From positions 1-42,360 of IMG/VR virus record IMGVR_UViG_3300034407_003109: DNA of 42,360 nt. One strand, given 5' to 3'. Source of the DNA: a virus. Made by a program: the position numbers and the translations under genes. Below, piece after piece: positions 33,592 through 41,923 of this stretch (position 1 is the first letter of the stretch; every line of letters begins with the position of its first letter). Below the pieces are notes generated by a model. It saw only the letters and a list, made by a program, of their open reading frames with translations, did no database searches and was not told the origin of the DNA.

Positions 33592-34626
33592 TTAATATAA
33601 TCCCTTTAATTGTTGTAGAATATCAACTTCAATTTTCTCTTTAGACATTTCACCAATATCTTTTTTTGTCATCTTGGGAAATCTTAAATCAAACATGCGG
33701 CTAAGATTTCTCTTTATGTTAACTTTAGATTCTCTTCCAGACTGATCATTGTCTGTTAGAATAACTAAGGTTGTAATTCCGCTTCTTAATAGTTTTGACT
33801 GTTGGTGCCTAGAAATGTCCCTTCCAAATAACCCTATACAATTTTCAACACCAGCCTCATGCAATCTCCAAACATCACCTTGCCCTTCTACAATAAACAA
33901 ACATGATCTGTCAAGACCAGATTTTATAGCTCTATGATGATTATAAAGATGTTGAGATTTTTTAAAACCCTCAGAATAGATATACTTTGGAAGAATGTAA
34001 TCTTTAGTTGACCTAGCTATAAATGCAATTTGTGTACCATCTGACGAATGAACTGGAACAATAGACCTCTGATACATCTTTGATCTTTTGTCATTACAAT
34101 CTTCTATACCAAAATACTTCAGCGTGTCTGAGCGAAAACCTCGTGCCTCAAAATATTTGGAAACTCCAGAAGTCTTTATTCTATCAAAACTACAATATTC
34201 ATCTTCTTCTATTTCCCTATTAAAAATATTAACCATTGCCCGTAATTCAGACTCATGATGCTTTTCTTCCTGTAAAACACATTGATCTGAGTTAATATTA
34301 TATAACTTACAAACAAGAGAAAGAGCATCAGAGAATGAAGCCTTACCTTCTCTTTTTTCTATGACACCCCTAATAAACGCGAACACATCAGTGCCATAAT
34401 GTTCATGACAACCCCTAGTCCAACATCGCCACTGTTTTCTGGCAGTCGAAATAGATAGTCCATTAGGATTATCGCTACCTTCATGGATTGGGCAGCACAT
34501 GAATATATTGTCACCGTCCCTATTGTGTTCTATATCAAAGTAGTTAATGATAATATCAATATTGCGAAATATTATATCACGCACTTTGTTCAGGTCCAGC
34601 TTTTTATTTTCCTTGACCATGCTCAT
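33592..34626 (-). CDS. DnaG-type DNA primase
   Basis: A 344-residue primase with a zinc-binding start (C45-x2-H48 in CCPIHEG; C68 and C73 in WRCWTRGC) and a TOPRIM domain (FIVEGQGD, then ILTDNDQSG). It is smaller than bacterial DnaG (about 580) and lacks a recognisable helicase-binding C-domain. It would make RNA primers for the DnaB-like helicase encoded upstream. It starts at ATG 34626, overlapping the stop of the small membrane protein. Confidence 0.82.
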   Translation of the reverse strand: MSMVKENKKLDLNKVRDIIFRNIDIIINYFDIEHNRDGDNIFMCCPIHEGSDNPNGLSISTARKQWRCWTRGCHEHYGTDVFAFIRGVIEKREGKASFSDALSLVCKLYNINSDQCVLQEEKHHESELRAMVNIFNREIEEDEYCSFDRIKTSGVSKYFEARGFRSDTLKYFGIEDCNDKRSKMYQRSIVPVHSSDGTQIAFIARSTKDYILPKYIYSEGFKKSQHLYNHHRAIKSGLDRSCLFIVEGQGDVWRLHEAGVENCIGLFGRDISRHQQSKLLRSGITTLVILTDNDQSGRESKVNIKRNLSRMFDLRFPKMTKKDIGEMSKEKIEVDILQQLKGLY

Positions 34627-34784
34627 TCTATAAATCTTTTATTGTATTCGTACCACAACAATGCACAATTTGCCAAAGCGTATGAAAACCACATCAAACT
34701 ATGAGGATAATCTTTCTGAATTAGATTTCCCACAAAGGCTGTGACATAACAAAATGTAGCTATGGCTATAGCAATAACTGTCAT
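34623..34784 (-). CDS. Small membrane protein, 53 residues
   Basis: ATG 34784 is preceded by AGAGGAAT at good spacing, and the reading frame ends by ATGA into the primase start. The protein has two hydrophobic segments (about residues 3-22 and 30-46) joined by a short polar loop with KDYPH, and a basic end (EYNKRFIE). It is too short for routine gene callers. Its function is unknown. Its place between helicase and primase is conserved in expression at least, and a role in anchoring or sensing at the membrane is only a guess. Confidence 0.65.
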   Translation of the reverse strand: MTVIAIAIATFCYVTAFVGNLIQKDYPHSLMWFSYALANCALLWYEYNKRFIE

Positions 34785-34786
34785 TA

Positions 34787-36229
34787 TTATTCCTCTTCAA
34801 AAGGAGCGTCGGCACCATCAATAGCACCATCGACACTTTGTGCTACTATCCTATTTTCATCTCTTGTTCTTAGTTCTAATAATCTAGCATACTCTCCACG
34901 CATGTTCATATTGATATAATTACCATCTTCCATACCCGGCCCATGCCTAGATGTAATTGGTACTAATTTTCTATTACCACCTCTCGGACCATCTTCAGCA
35001 ATTTCTTCTGGTGATTTCATTTTAAATATAGAAAAGGATGTACACAACCAAACTAATCTATCAGAGCCACTAACGGTATCAGTTGACTCTTTAGTAATTC
35101 CATCTCTATTAAGTTGGACAAAAGCAAGACAGGGAAAGTCATACTTAACTGCTAAGTTATGCAACTCTGTAATCTGAAATCCTAATGCCTGATACTCCTG
35201 AATATGACCAGAAATAGACCCTGAAGACATTAACTTTAAATAATCATATACAACAAGACAAGGATTAGTACGACCATTCTCATCTTGCCCGACATCCTGA
35301 ATTAACCATCGCTTGATAATATTCATTATCTGTTCGAATGATTTACCAGCCACACTAGCATAGTTATACGGCATCTCTTTAATTTCGTCAACCGCATTTT
35401 GTACATTTAATATCTTTTCTTGATCATCTACAAATTTACCAGTAGAAACATCGTTAATTGGTATACTACTTAGATTAGATATGATCCTATTTAAATGGTC
35501 TTCCTGTGACATTTCTGTGTCCAGCATCAGCACTGGAATTCCCTGCCGAGCGACATAGATAGCTACATTGTCACCAAACACACTCTTGCCAGTCTTAGGC
35601 CGTGCAGAAACTAAATCTACACACTTTGGTCTTAATCCTCCACCTATGGCCGCATCATATCTATCATAACCTGTAGACACACCTACTTGATCACAACGAT
35701 TCTCCATAATGAATTCTAAGTATTCATCAATTCCCTTCCCTAGTTTGTCGGACTTGTTGTTACCATCGTCTTCTCGTAGAAAATCGGTAATGGGATTTTC
35801 CATGAGATTGATAATTTCATCAATGCTCTCGTCACCATTTATATTTTCTACATCTTTAGCTATCGTTGTTGTAAGCTTTTTTATCTTACGGGCAAATTCG
35901 AACTTTTTAATCTGTGCAGCAAAATAACATACATTGTCTTTACTGATCGGAAAATCAAGTAACGAATTAATGTATTCTAATTCTTGTGTTGAATTAACTA
36001 CTTCTGACAGATTTAATTGTTCGGCAGCAGACAGTATTGCTGGAAGATCTATTGTCGCTTCACTCTGCAAAACCTTTGCTGCACACTTGTATAGAACTTG
36101 ATTGTTCTTATGCGTAAAGCTATTGACATCTATTATGTCACATACTTCTACATAGGATTCCATTCCATACGCAAAAAGCCCAGCCAAAACTGCTCGTTCT
36201 GCTCCAATATCTGACAACTTGTGAGTCAT
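34787..36229 (-). CDS. Replicative DNA helicase, DnaB-like
   Basis: A 480-residue helicase of the RecA-fold DnaB family. The N-terminal helical domain (ERAVLAGLFAYG, LPAILSAAE) is followed by STGYDRYDAAIGGG, Walker A ARPKTGKS (209-216), LMLDTEMSQEDH, and Walker B-like CLVVYDYLKLM. QLNRDG and GSDRLVWLCTS follow. The acidic C-terminus ends in EEE. It unwinds DNA ahead of the phage polymerase. Confidence 0.87.
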   Translation of the reverse strand: MTHKLSDIGAERAVLAGLFAYGMESYVEVCDIIDVNSFTHKNNQVLYKCAAKVLQSEATIDLPAILSAAEQLNLSEVVNSTQELEYINSLLDFPISKDNVCYFAAQIKKFEFARKIKKLTTTIAKDVENINGDESIDEIINLMENPITDFLREDDGNNKSDKLGKGIDEYLEFIMENRCDQVGVSTGYDRYDAAIGGGLRPKCVDLVSARPKTGKSVFGDNVAIYVARQGIPVLMLDTEMSQEDHLNRIISNLSSIPINDVSTGKFVDDQEKILNVQNAVDEIKEMPYNYASVAGKSFEQIMNIIKRWLIQDVGQDENGRTNPCLVVYDYLKLMSSGSISGHIQEYQALGFQITELHNLAVKYDFPCLAFVQLNRDGITKESTDTVSGSDRLVWLCTSFSIFKMKSPEEIAEDGPRGGNRKLVPITSRHGPGMEDGNYINMNMRGEYARLLELRTRDENRIVAQSVDGAIDGADAPFEEE

Positions 36230-36232
36230 TAT

Positions 36233-36625
36233 TTATTGCCCAGCACACTTGTTACACCGTTGAAATTCACCATATGCCATTCTTGGATCAATATTAAAAG
36301 ACTTACCACAGACATGACATTCAACGCGAGATTTTTTAGGAGACTTTCTCCTTCTTGTTACAGGTTTGTAATCAGGTGTCTCATTCAAATCGTCCTGATG
36401 TTCACTAAGATCATCAGTCCATGTATTTTTACCGGCTACCACTTTTCTATCTTCCCTCTTTTGTTTGGTTCTAGTGACAGAAAAGTCATCATTGACTTGT
36501 GCTGCCTCTACGGAATCTCCATTGGTTGGAGTAGAAGTACTTTCTGTGCTAGAAAGCAACTGTTTTAATAACACATTCTTTTCTTCGTCGGTCATGTCGC
36601 TGATATTAAAATCATTAACACTCAT
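36233..36625 (-). CDS. Zinc-ribbon protein, hypothetical
   Basis: A 130-residue protein. The first 90 residues are polar and probably disordered, with a basic patch (TRRRKSPKKSR). The end has CHVCGKSF and RCNKCAGQ, a two-CxxC zinc ribbon. Such small DNA-binding proteins are common in phage replication clusters. It lies between helicase and a UvsY-like candidate. No catalytic motif is visible. Confidence 0.6.
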   Translation of the reverse strand: MSVNDFNISDMTDEEKNVLLKQLLSSTESTSTPTNGDSVEAAQVNDDFSVTRTKQKREDRKVVAGKNTWTDDLSEHQDDLNETPDYKPVTRRRKSPKKSRVECHVCGKSFNIDPRMAYGEFQRCNKCAGQ

Positions 36626-37092
36626 TTTCGTTTACCTTTCTCTAATAAACATTCGGCCTTCTTTTTTATATTGAACTCTCTACCTTCGAGAGATCTAATT
36701 CTCGACTCTGCTATATGTTTAAATTCTATCAATTTTTGTGCCACATGATTATCCTTTGTTATCATCGCTACTTTAATTTCTTTAGTTGTATAGAATTTTT
36801 CTACATCCATAAAATCTCTAGCTACGATCTTATTAATAAACTCTTCGCAAAATGATATTACATTCTGCTGCTTGGCTCTTTCTCCGATTAAGTAATCGGC
36901 ATAATTATACAACAGAAACGCATAATTAAAACAATCTTCTTGTGACAAGTCTCTTAATTCTTTACCTGAAAATAATTCAGCTTCTTTTAGTTCCTCATGA
37001 AAATTTAAGGTTCCTAAGTTTTTATTGCTGATATAATCATCAATCCTCTGAAGGAATTCCTTTAGTTTTTCCTCGATATTAGAATTGTTCAA
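36622..37092 (-). CDS. Helical protein, possible UvsY-like recombination mediator
   Basis: A 156-residue, mostly helical, charged protein. The segment from residue 103 (KEIKVAM through RIRSLEGREFNIKK) follows an order reminiscent of T4 UvsY: an acidic/basic helix followed by a serine- or glycine-arginine-phenylalanine turn near the C-terminus. It is near a RecA/UvsX gene, as UvsY often is. The match is by eye and weak. It starts at TTG 37092 with GGAGAG upstream; an in-frame stop seven codons upstream allows no ATG. Confidence 0.4.
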   Translation of the reverse strand: MNNSNIEEKLKEFLQRIDDYISNKNLGTLNFHEELKEAELFSGKELRDLSQEDCFNYAFLLYNYADYLIGERAKQQNVISFCEEFINKIVARDFMDVEKFYTTKEIKVAMITKDNHVAQKLIEFKHIAESRIRSLEGREFNIKKKAECLLEKGKRK

Positions 37093-37501
37093 TTTGTTCT
37101 CTCCAAGTTTCTATATCATCACTATATTTTAAAACGATTAGTGAGATTTCATTTAGCTCACACCAATCTTGCTTCAGGTTATCTCTTTTAATGGATTCTT
37201 TGAATCCCGCAATAGACTTATGAAAGAAAGCAGAATACTCATAGTGTTGCTTACCATGAACCTCAACAGCAACTTTAATATGTGGAATGAAAAAGTCAAG
37301 GAATAATGTGGATTTTAATGCTTTATTCCTGCTTCCAGGAAGCTTTACTTCTTCAAGAATCCAATGGCTACCATAGATGTCGTTCAACAATCCCCTAGCT
37401 GATAAATGAAATTTTGATCTCGGTCTTGGATCATTATTTTTTACAATATATTTATGTAGTTGTAACTTGTAGACCCTATCATTGAGACCTTTAACTTTCA
37501 T
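37079..37501 (-). CDS. Vsr-like endonuclease
   Basis: A 140-residue nuclease. LFLDFFIPHIKVAVEVHGKQHY holds D69, E80 and H82 with H86, the Vsr/DUF559 active-site plan, and SIKRDNLKQDWC (D107) and ISLIVLKY are the last helix and strand. It lies between the RecA/UvsX gene (ATGA overlap) and the UvsY-like candidate, which suggests a recombination or repair role, though a free-standing homing nuclease is possible. It has no extra DNA-binding domain. Confidence 0.65.
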   Translation of the reverse strand: MKVKGLNDRVYKLQLHKYIVKNNDPRPRSKFHLSARGLLNDIYGSHWILEEVKLPGSRNKALKSTLFLDFFIPHIKVAVEVHGKQHYEYSAFFHKSIAGFKESIKRDNLKQDWCELNEISLIVLKYSDDIETWREQIEQF

Positions 37502-38598
37502 ATGAATTTCAGCTTATCTTGTAGGACTTTGCAGAGTGCTGGATATGTACTAAGAAACTCTGATACATTATCAAGACCTTGAACTTTAAAAAACTTTTCT
37601 ATCTCTTCAGGCTTACTAACATCTACATCCTTTTCCTTCAATACTTTTTGTATCTCTTCATTGTCACTATCATCTATAAACGTATTCAAAGTAAACCATG
37701 AGCCAGACTTTTTAATCAGCGATAAATCAGTAGCTACGTTGGCTACTTCTTTAGCCTCGTCTATACCTATACCATATCTTATCCAACTTTCGGTTCTTGT
37801 GTTAGGTATGCCTCCGGCAGCAGAAGTCTTAATCAACCAATTGACTTTTTGGCCAAGATCTTCACCAGCACTAGATTGCCAACGTTCTTTATGGGTTATT
37901 ACCATATTTGTACTAGCTTGATACTGTAACTGATTTCCACTGTCCGATTTCTTTTCAGGACTCCATTTAGAACCACCAGTGTTCGCTATGTTATGAGTAA
38001 TACAAATCATAATTACACGGTTCTGTCTAATATCTGACGCGGTCCTCTTTAAAAATATAGACAACAATCTGGGTAGCTGTGCTCTTACCCTAGATGTCAA
38101 GTCGCCAATCATTTCTTCTTGCGGCAGCATATTAGATATAGAGTCAATGATTATAACAGCACCTTCATCTGACTTTATTACATCTGCTATCATATTCAAA
38201 TATTGTTCAGCAGATTTCATTTCGTCATGAGGACCAATAACATTTACATCATCAACATTTAAACCTTTGATTCCTTCAAGATGCTTTCTCTCTAATCTAC
38301 ATTCAGTATCTACATAATACACTCTCTTGCCCATAGCCTGTGCTTTACTGGCAATATGTAAACAGGTCACGCTCTTACCCGTCTTAGGGTCGCCTGTCAT
38401 CACAACTACTTGACCCTCTGTTAATCCTCCACCCAAAGCATCATCTAGGGCGGGAGAAACACTAACATTCTTAAGGTCTAAAATACTATCTAAAACCTTA
38501 TTGCCTTTAGTAATCATGTCGCCATGAACTTTGTGCAATGAATTACAAATATCATCGCCCTCAAACTTATTTGACTTGCTACTCTTTCTTTTTGCCAT
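37498..38598 (-). CDS. RecA/UvsX-like recombinase
   Basis: A 366-residue strand-exchange ATPase. Walker A is GDPKTGKS at 69-76. YYVDTE (E99) is the catalytic glutamate region, and VIIIDSIS (D152) is Walker B. CITHNIANTGG and the DNA-binding loop region around NQLQYQ follow. It is closer to phage UvsX-type proteins than to cellular RecA. It pairs single strands with duplex DNA in recombination-dependent replication. Confidence 0.85.
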   Translation of the reverse strand: MAKRKSSKSNKFEGDDICNSLHKVHGDMITKGNKVLDSILDLKNVSVSPALDDALGGGLTEGQVVVMTGDPKTGKSVTCLHIASKAQAMGKRVYYVDTECRLERKHLEGIKGLNVDDVNVIGPHDEMKSAEQYLNMIADVIKSDEGAVIIIDSISNMLPQEEMIGDLTSRVRAQLPRLLSIFLKRTASDIRQNRVIMICITHNIANTGGSKWSPEKKSDSGNQLQYQASTNMVITHKERWQSSAGEDLGQKVNWLIKTSAAGGIPNTRTESWIRYGIGIDEAKEVANVATDLSLIKKSGSWFTLNTFIDDSDNEEIQKVLKEKDVDVSKPEEIEKFFKVQGLDNVSEFLSTYPALCKVLQDKLKFI

Positions 38599-39028
38599 TG
38601 AATTTCATATCCCTTAGTTTACTAAGTTTTGATCTTTTGCCAAAAGTAGAAGATCTTGTTTCCGGATTCTCTTTTACATCAAGCTGTTGATTTTTATCGA
38701 GATTCTCTTTTACTATCTTATCATATTTTTTGATAATAGGCAAGGCTCTTCTGTTCTTAAGTGAGAATATCCTCCCAAATTCTGTAGAATTGATAGCTCT
38801 AATAATGCCAGCCTCACTATATGTCTTCAATAGTGCATTTGCCGCATACAACTGTTTTAAATAAGTCCATTTCCAAGGATTTATATTCCAGAACTTATAA
38901 GGTAATGAGCCTTTATTTTTAAATTCTGCATATTTCATACACATGATTTCTGCAATATAAGCTGCACAAGTACAGTGTTCACCAGTAGACTGATGTTTAT
39001 ACTTGCTTTTTTCAGTTCTTTTTCGCAT
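38579..39028 (-). CDS. Hypothetical phage protein
   Basis: A 149-residue protein. The N-terminal region HCTCAAYIAEIMCMKYAE and KFWNINPWKWTYLKQLYAANALLKTY look conserved, as in a small phage protein family of unknown role. The C-terminal 40 residues are basic and rich in Lys, Asn and Ser. It overlaps the RecA/UvsX start by 20 bases. It has no recognised motif. Confidence 0.6.
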   Translation of the reverse strand: MRKRTEKSKYKHQSTGEHCTCAAYIAEIMCMKYAEFKNKGSLPYKFWNINPWKWTYLKQLYAANALLKTYSEAGIIRAINSTEFGRIFSLKNRRALPIIKKYDKIVKENLDKNQQLDVKENPETRSSTFGKRSKLSKLRDMKFNGKKKE

Positions 39029-39419
39029 ATATTAAAGCTTCTTCAAAACAATCTTCAATATTGTCTTCAATTTCTTTATCAACAACCAACTCTGGCACAA
39101 TCCACATCTTCTTATACACTTTGTTTTGTTTCAAAATTCCAGTGGTGAAGTAATTCTTTGTGGTGCCACCAAATTGGCCCATAGCAGAACGTATTAAATA
39201 CACACCTTCTGCGTCTGTCAAGTCTATTTCTACCTCATGCGAACGAAATTGTAAAGTTAATTCTTTTACAAAAAGAGCTTCTTTTTCACACTTCTCTTTG
39301 ATAGAAAGCCATCCGTCATATTTGTCGTAGTAGAACTCTTGACCGTTCGTTAACATAACATTGATCCAAATAGCACTCTTATTGGATCTATATTGTTCAA
39401 GCCAATTAGTCTTTTTCAT
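39012..39419 (-). CDS. Hypothetical phage protein
   Basis: A 135-residue protein with several beta-like segments (AIWINVMLTNG, FVKELTLQFRSHEVEIDL) and a helical C-terminus. No recognised motif or membrane helix. It may be a small structural or regulatory protein. It overlaps the neighbours by 14-17 bases. Confidence 0.55.
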   Translation of the reverse strand: MKKTNWLEQYRSNKSAIWINVMLTNGQEFYYDKYDGWLSIKEKCEKEALFVKELTLQFRSHEVEIDLTDAEGVYLIRSAMGQFGGTTKNYFTTGILKQNKVYKKMWIVPELVVDKEIEDNIEDCFEEALIYAKKN

Positions 39420-39732
39420 TTGTCTTTCCGGTCCCAGTTATACATGCGGCTTGTCTAGACGTAATCTTGCTTTTGGTAGTTTTAGCGTCGTCACTCATCT
39501 GAGAAGCATTCTGCGTCATAACTACAGACCCATTTCTAATACCAAATTGAGAACCAGCAGTAAATGCTTTTTGAGTCTCATCATCTTCTTGTTTTTTACA
39601 CTTGGTAACGTGTCTCTTGACAAGAGTCTTTGCTCTGTCAAGCTCCTTGCACATATCATCAACACTCATTTCCTTGTATTGTTCTTTAATATAAAACTGT
39701 TCTGCTTTTCCAAGCGGTCCCTTTTTAACCAT
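39406..39732 (-). CDS. Hypothetical protein with possible HTH
   Basis: A 108-residue basic protein. Residues 10-45 (KAEQFYIKEQYKEMSVDDMCKEL, then VKRHVTK) could form a helix-turn-helix. The rest is polar and low in complexity with many Thr, Ser and Lys. Function unknown. The neighbour at 39725-40060 is also unknown. Confidence 0.5.
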   Translation of the reverse strand: MVKKGPLGKAEQFYIKEQYKEMSVDDMCKELDRAKTLVKRHVTKCKKQEDDETQKAFTAGSQFGIRNGSVVMTQNASQMSDDAKTTKSKITSRQAACITGTGKTNEKD

Positions 39733-40060
39733 TGATAAATCCCCTTTGTGCTCTGATTATGTAAATATTGTTTTTTGTATGAAGATACATCATATAAAAG
39801 TCGAATACAGCTTTTGAAACCTTCTTCATCTTAACTGTCTCTGTTCTTTTTGATCTAATACGAGACCGTAAAGGGTCACATATCATACCGTCATCTTGCA
39901 TTCTTACATAATGATAGTCGATGTTGCCCTGAAGAAGTACTTTAGCAAAAATGATTTCACTTTCATTTGTGACCTCTTTACCGTCTTTGTTAAACCATAT
40001 AGTATCACGTTGCTCTTGTGGCAACAAGCTCGGATCTTGTATAAAATCAATATCCTTCAT
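39725..40060 (-). CDS. Hypothetical phage protein
   Basis: A 111-residue protein. It has an acidic N-terminus (DIDFIQDPSLLPQEQ), a central IIFAKVLLQG and a basic SRIRSKRTETVKMKKV patch. No family is recognised. It is co-expressed with the FmdB-like gene upstream (ATGA overlap). Confidence 0.5.
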   Translation of the reverse strand: MKDIDFIQDPSLLPQEQRDTIWFNKDGKEVTNESEIIFAKVLLQGNIDYHYVRMQDDGMICDPLRSRIRSKRTETVKMKKVSKAVFDFYMMYLHTKNNIYIIRAQRGFING

Positions 40061-40398
40061 ATTTTACCTTCCATAATATATGTTTGTTTTTGTTTAGCTG
40101 TCATCTTAGATATATCCCTTGTTGTTGCTGGCATGTTCTTATTTACTGATTTTTGTTTGCCTTTGTTTTTAATCGCAATACTATCTTCTATCTGACCCTT
40201 GTTCTTCTTGTAATTACGTTCTGCTAATTGTCCTATCGTTTTAGCATCATTGCATACGACATGAGATCCTCCATACACAATCCTTTCCAATGCATTCTTT
40301 CCACAGTGTGAACATTTACTCAGAGGTTTATCCTTAATGGATTGCTCTACCTCCAGTTCATGTTCGCAATTAGCACATTTATAATGATAAGTAATAAT
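40057..40398 (-). CDS. FmdB-like zinc-ribbon protein with near-cognate ATT start
   Basis: A zinc ribbon begins well before the first conventional start at TTG 40290: KCANCEHE (C8, C11), SIKDKPLSKC then SHCG (C29, C32), and ERIVYGGSH, all matching the FmdB/CxxCG family plan (two knuckles followed by a GG turn). No ATG, GTG or TTG lies upstream of 40290 in this frame; a stop is at 40425. AGGAG (40407-40411) stands 8 bases before ATT 40398, 17 bases after the previous stop. A start at ATT, or ACG 40401, gives about 113 residues. The C-terminal half is basic and rich in Lys. Confidence 0.65.
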   Translation of the reverse strand: MITYHYKCANCEHELEVEQSIKDKPLSKCSHCGKNALERIVYGGSHVVCNDAKTIGQLAERNYKKNKGQIEDSIAIKNKGKQKSVNKNMPATTRDISKMTAKQKQTYIMEGKI

Positions 40399-40406
40399 CG
40401 TATCTT

Positions 40407-40411
40407 CTCCT
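40407..40411 (-). promoter_or_regulatory. Shine-Dalgarno fixing an ATT start
   Basis: AGGAG lies 8 bases upstream of ATT 40398 and 11 upstream of ATT 40395, in the 17-base gap after the previous gene. Together with the downstream zinc-ribbon coding it indicates that translation starts here and not at TTG 40290. Confidence 0.6.
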
Positions 40412-40415
40412 GTTA

Positions 40416-40715
40416 TTATTCGTCAAAATCAAAAAGCGGTTTACCTTCAGTGTCTAAAAACACCTGTATGTCATCATCGACAGATGGTCTTCGATCATAG
40501 GATATTTTTAAAGTTACACCTTTAAACCGTATGACATTGAATTCGGTTTGATCTGAAAAAGCTGATGTACACACTCCGTGTTTTAAAACATCACGAACAG
40601 GAACGCCTTTGACAGAGTCACTAATACTCACAGGTTTTCCAAAGTCTCCAATCCATCCCACTAATCCATCAACGTTTATACTCTTAACTACTGTATTTTG
40701 ATGTGACTTATTCAC
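40416..40715 (-). CDS. Hypothetical protein, GTG start
   Basis: A 99-residue protein, probably beta-rich (FNVIRFKGVTLKISYD), with an acidic end (FDFDE). The start is GTG 40715, preceded by AAGGGGA 5 bases upstream; a stop lies four codons further up. No family recognised. It follows PhoH by 12 bases. Confidence 0.55.
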   Translation of the reverse strand: MNKSHQNTVVKSINVDGLVGWIGDFGKPVSISDSVKGVPVRDVLKHGVCTSAFSDQTEFNVIRFKGVTLKISYDRRPSVDDDIQVFLDTEGKPLFDFDE

Positions 40716-40727
40716 AAAAATCCCCTT

Positions 40728-41390
40728 CTAAGCTGCGTCCTCAAGAGCTGTTAGTATTTTCCCGATAATACTATTACGCTGTATATCGCTATAGTCAAAG
40801 TTAATAGTAGAAACACCTTCTATATTTTGCAATTTGTCTATACATACTGATAACCCACTTCTATTTTTGATGTCTGTTTGGTCTATATCCCCATTAATGA
40901 TAACCTTAGAATTTTCGCCCATCCTAGTTATAAACATTTTTATTTGTTCTATTGTACAGTTTTGTGCCTCGTCAAGTATCATTATTGAATCGTGAAAAGT
41001 AGAGCCACGCATAACCTCTAAGGGCTTATAGCAAATTCTATCATTGTTAGAATAATGACCGTAATATACTTGACCGAGAAAATATTTAAAATGCTCTTGC
41101 ATAGGCATCAAATATGGAGCTATTTTATCCAGTATGCCTCCGGGCAAAGATCCGATGTCCTTACCTGTACAAACAAGAGGTCTTGTTATTATAACCTTGT
41201 CTATGTCGTCTTTATGAAGATCACTTGAAGCTATGCCAGCGGCTATGAATGATTTGCCACTACCGCTTGGCCCAGAACAGAACACTACATCATTTTCTCT
41301 AATTGCTCTAATGTACTCCTTTTGGTTATCTGTTCTTGCTACGAGTGGTTTAATTTTTGGTGTTGTTTTTTTTGTGCGTCTCTTCATCAT
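40728..41390 (-). CDS. phoH: PhoH-like ATPase
   Basis: A 220-residue PhoH-family P-loop ATPase. Walker A is GPSGSGKS at 40-47, VIITRPLV follows, and the Walker B-like ILDEAQN holds D140 and E141; INGDIDQTDI is motif III. The N-terminal 20 residues are basic. Phage phoH genes are common in marine viruses; the substrate is unsettled. ATG 41390 starts a Met-Met. Confidence 0.85.
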   Translation of the reverse strand: MMKRRTKKTTPKIKPLVARTDNQKEYIRAIRENDVVFCSGPSGSGKSFIAAGIASSDLHKDDIDKVIITRPLVCTGKDIGSLPGGILDKIAPYLMPMQEHFKYFLGQVYYGHYSNNDRICYKPLEVMRGSTFHDSIMILDEAQNCTIEQIKMFITRMGENSKVIINGDIDQTDIKNRSGLSVCIDKLQNIEGVSTINFDYSDIQRNSIIGKILTALEDAA

Positions 41391-41416
41391 TGCTTTCTAT
41401 TGGTTGGTAAAACATG

Positions 41417-41923
41417 TTAGGCACCAGATGATCCGAAACCTTTATCTTTCCTTTCTGTCTCTGTTAATTCCGCAGAGTTAACCATTTTAAATTTTGGAAC
41501 TTCTTGAAATAATATTTGTGCAATTCTATCTCCGGCTTCTAATTGTATATTTTCAGTTGAAGTATTAAATAAACATACTTTTATTTCACCTCTATACCCA
41601 GAGTCAATCACTCCTGCTAGTATATCAATACCATTTTTAACAGACAAACCAGATCTAGGCCAAATCAACCCAACAAAAGATGGAGGTATTTCTAAAGATA
41701 TTCCAGTACTAATCGTGCTTCTATCGCCACTTTTAATAATCACTGGATGTGTTGAGTACAAATCCCATCCAGCATCTGAGTCATGAGACTGTGTCGGAAC
41801 ATGTGCATTAGGTGCCAGTGATTTATATTTAATTTGCCAAAACTCCCCCATAGATTTTTCAACCGGTTCAAGAAAAGGAGATTTTTCTTCAATATCTGTT
41901 CTTCCTAGTTCATTAGTTTCCAT
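41417..41923 (-). CDS. dut: dUTPase
   Basis: A 168-residue trimeric-type dUTP pyrophosphatase. The five motifs are visible: DAGWDLYS (50-57), PRSGLSVKNG (89-98), AGVIDSGYRGE (103-113), GDRIAQILF (131-139) and GFGSSG (162-167). About 30 residues before motif I form an N-terminal extension. It keeps uracil out of phage DNA. Its ATG overlaps the DUF1501 stop as TAATG, with AAAGGAA in the DUF1501 end. Confidence 0.9.
   Translation of the reverse strand: METNELGRTDIEEKSPFLEPVEKSMGEFWQIKYKSLAPNAHVPTQSHDSDAGWDLYSTHPVIIKSGDRSTISTGISLEIPPSFVGLIWPRSGLSVKNGIDILAGVIDSGYRGEIKVCLFNTSTENIQLEAGDRIAQILFQEVPKFKMVNSAELTETERKDKGFGSSGA

Noticed and set aside
40057-40290. Start of the FmdB-like gene at TTG 40290
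   Set aside because: This removes both zinc knuckles, leaves about 110 bases unused after the previous gene, and ignores the AGGAG element 8 bases before ATT 40398.
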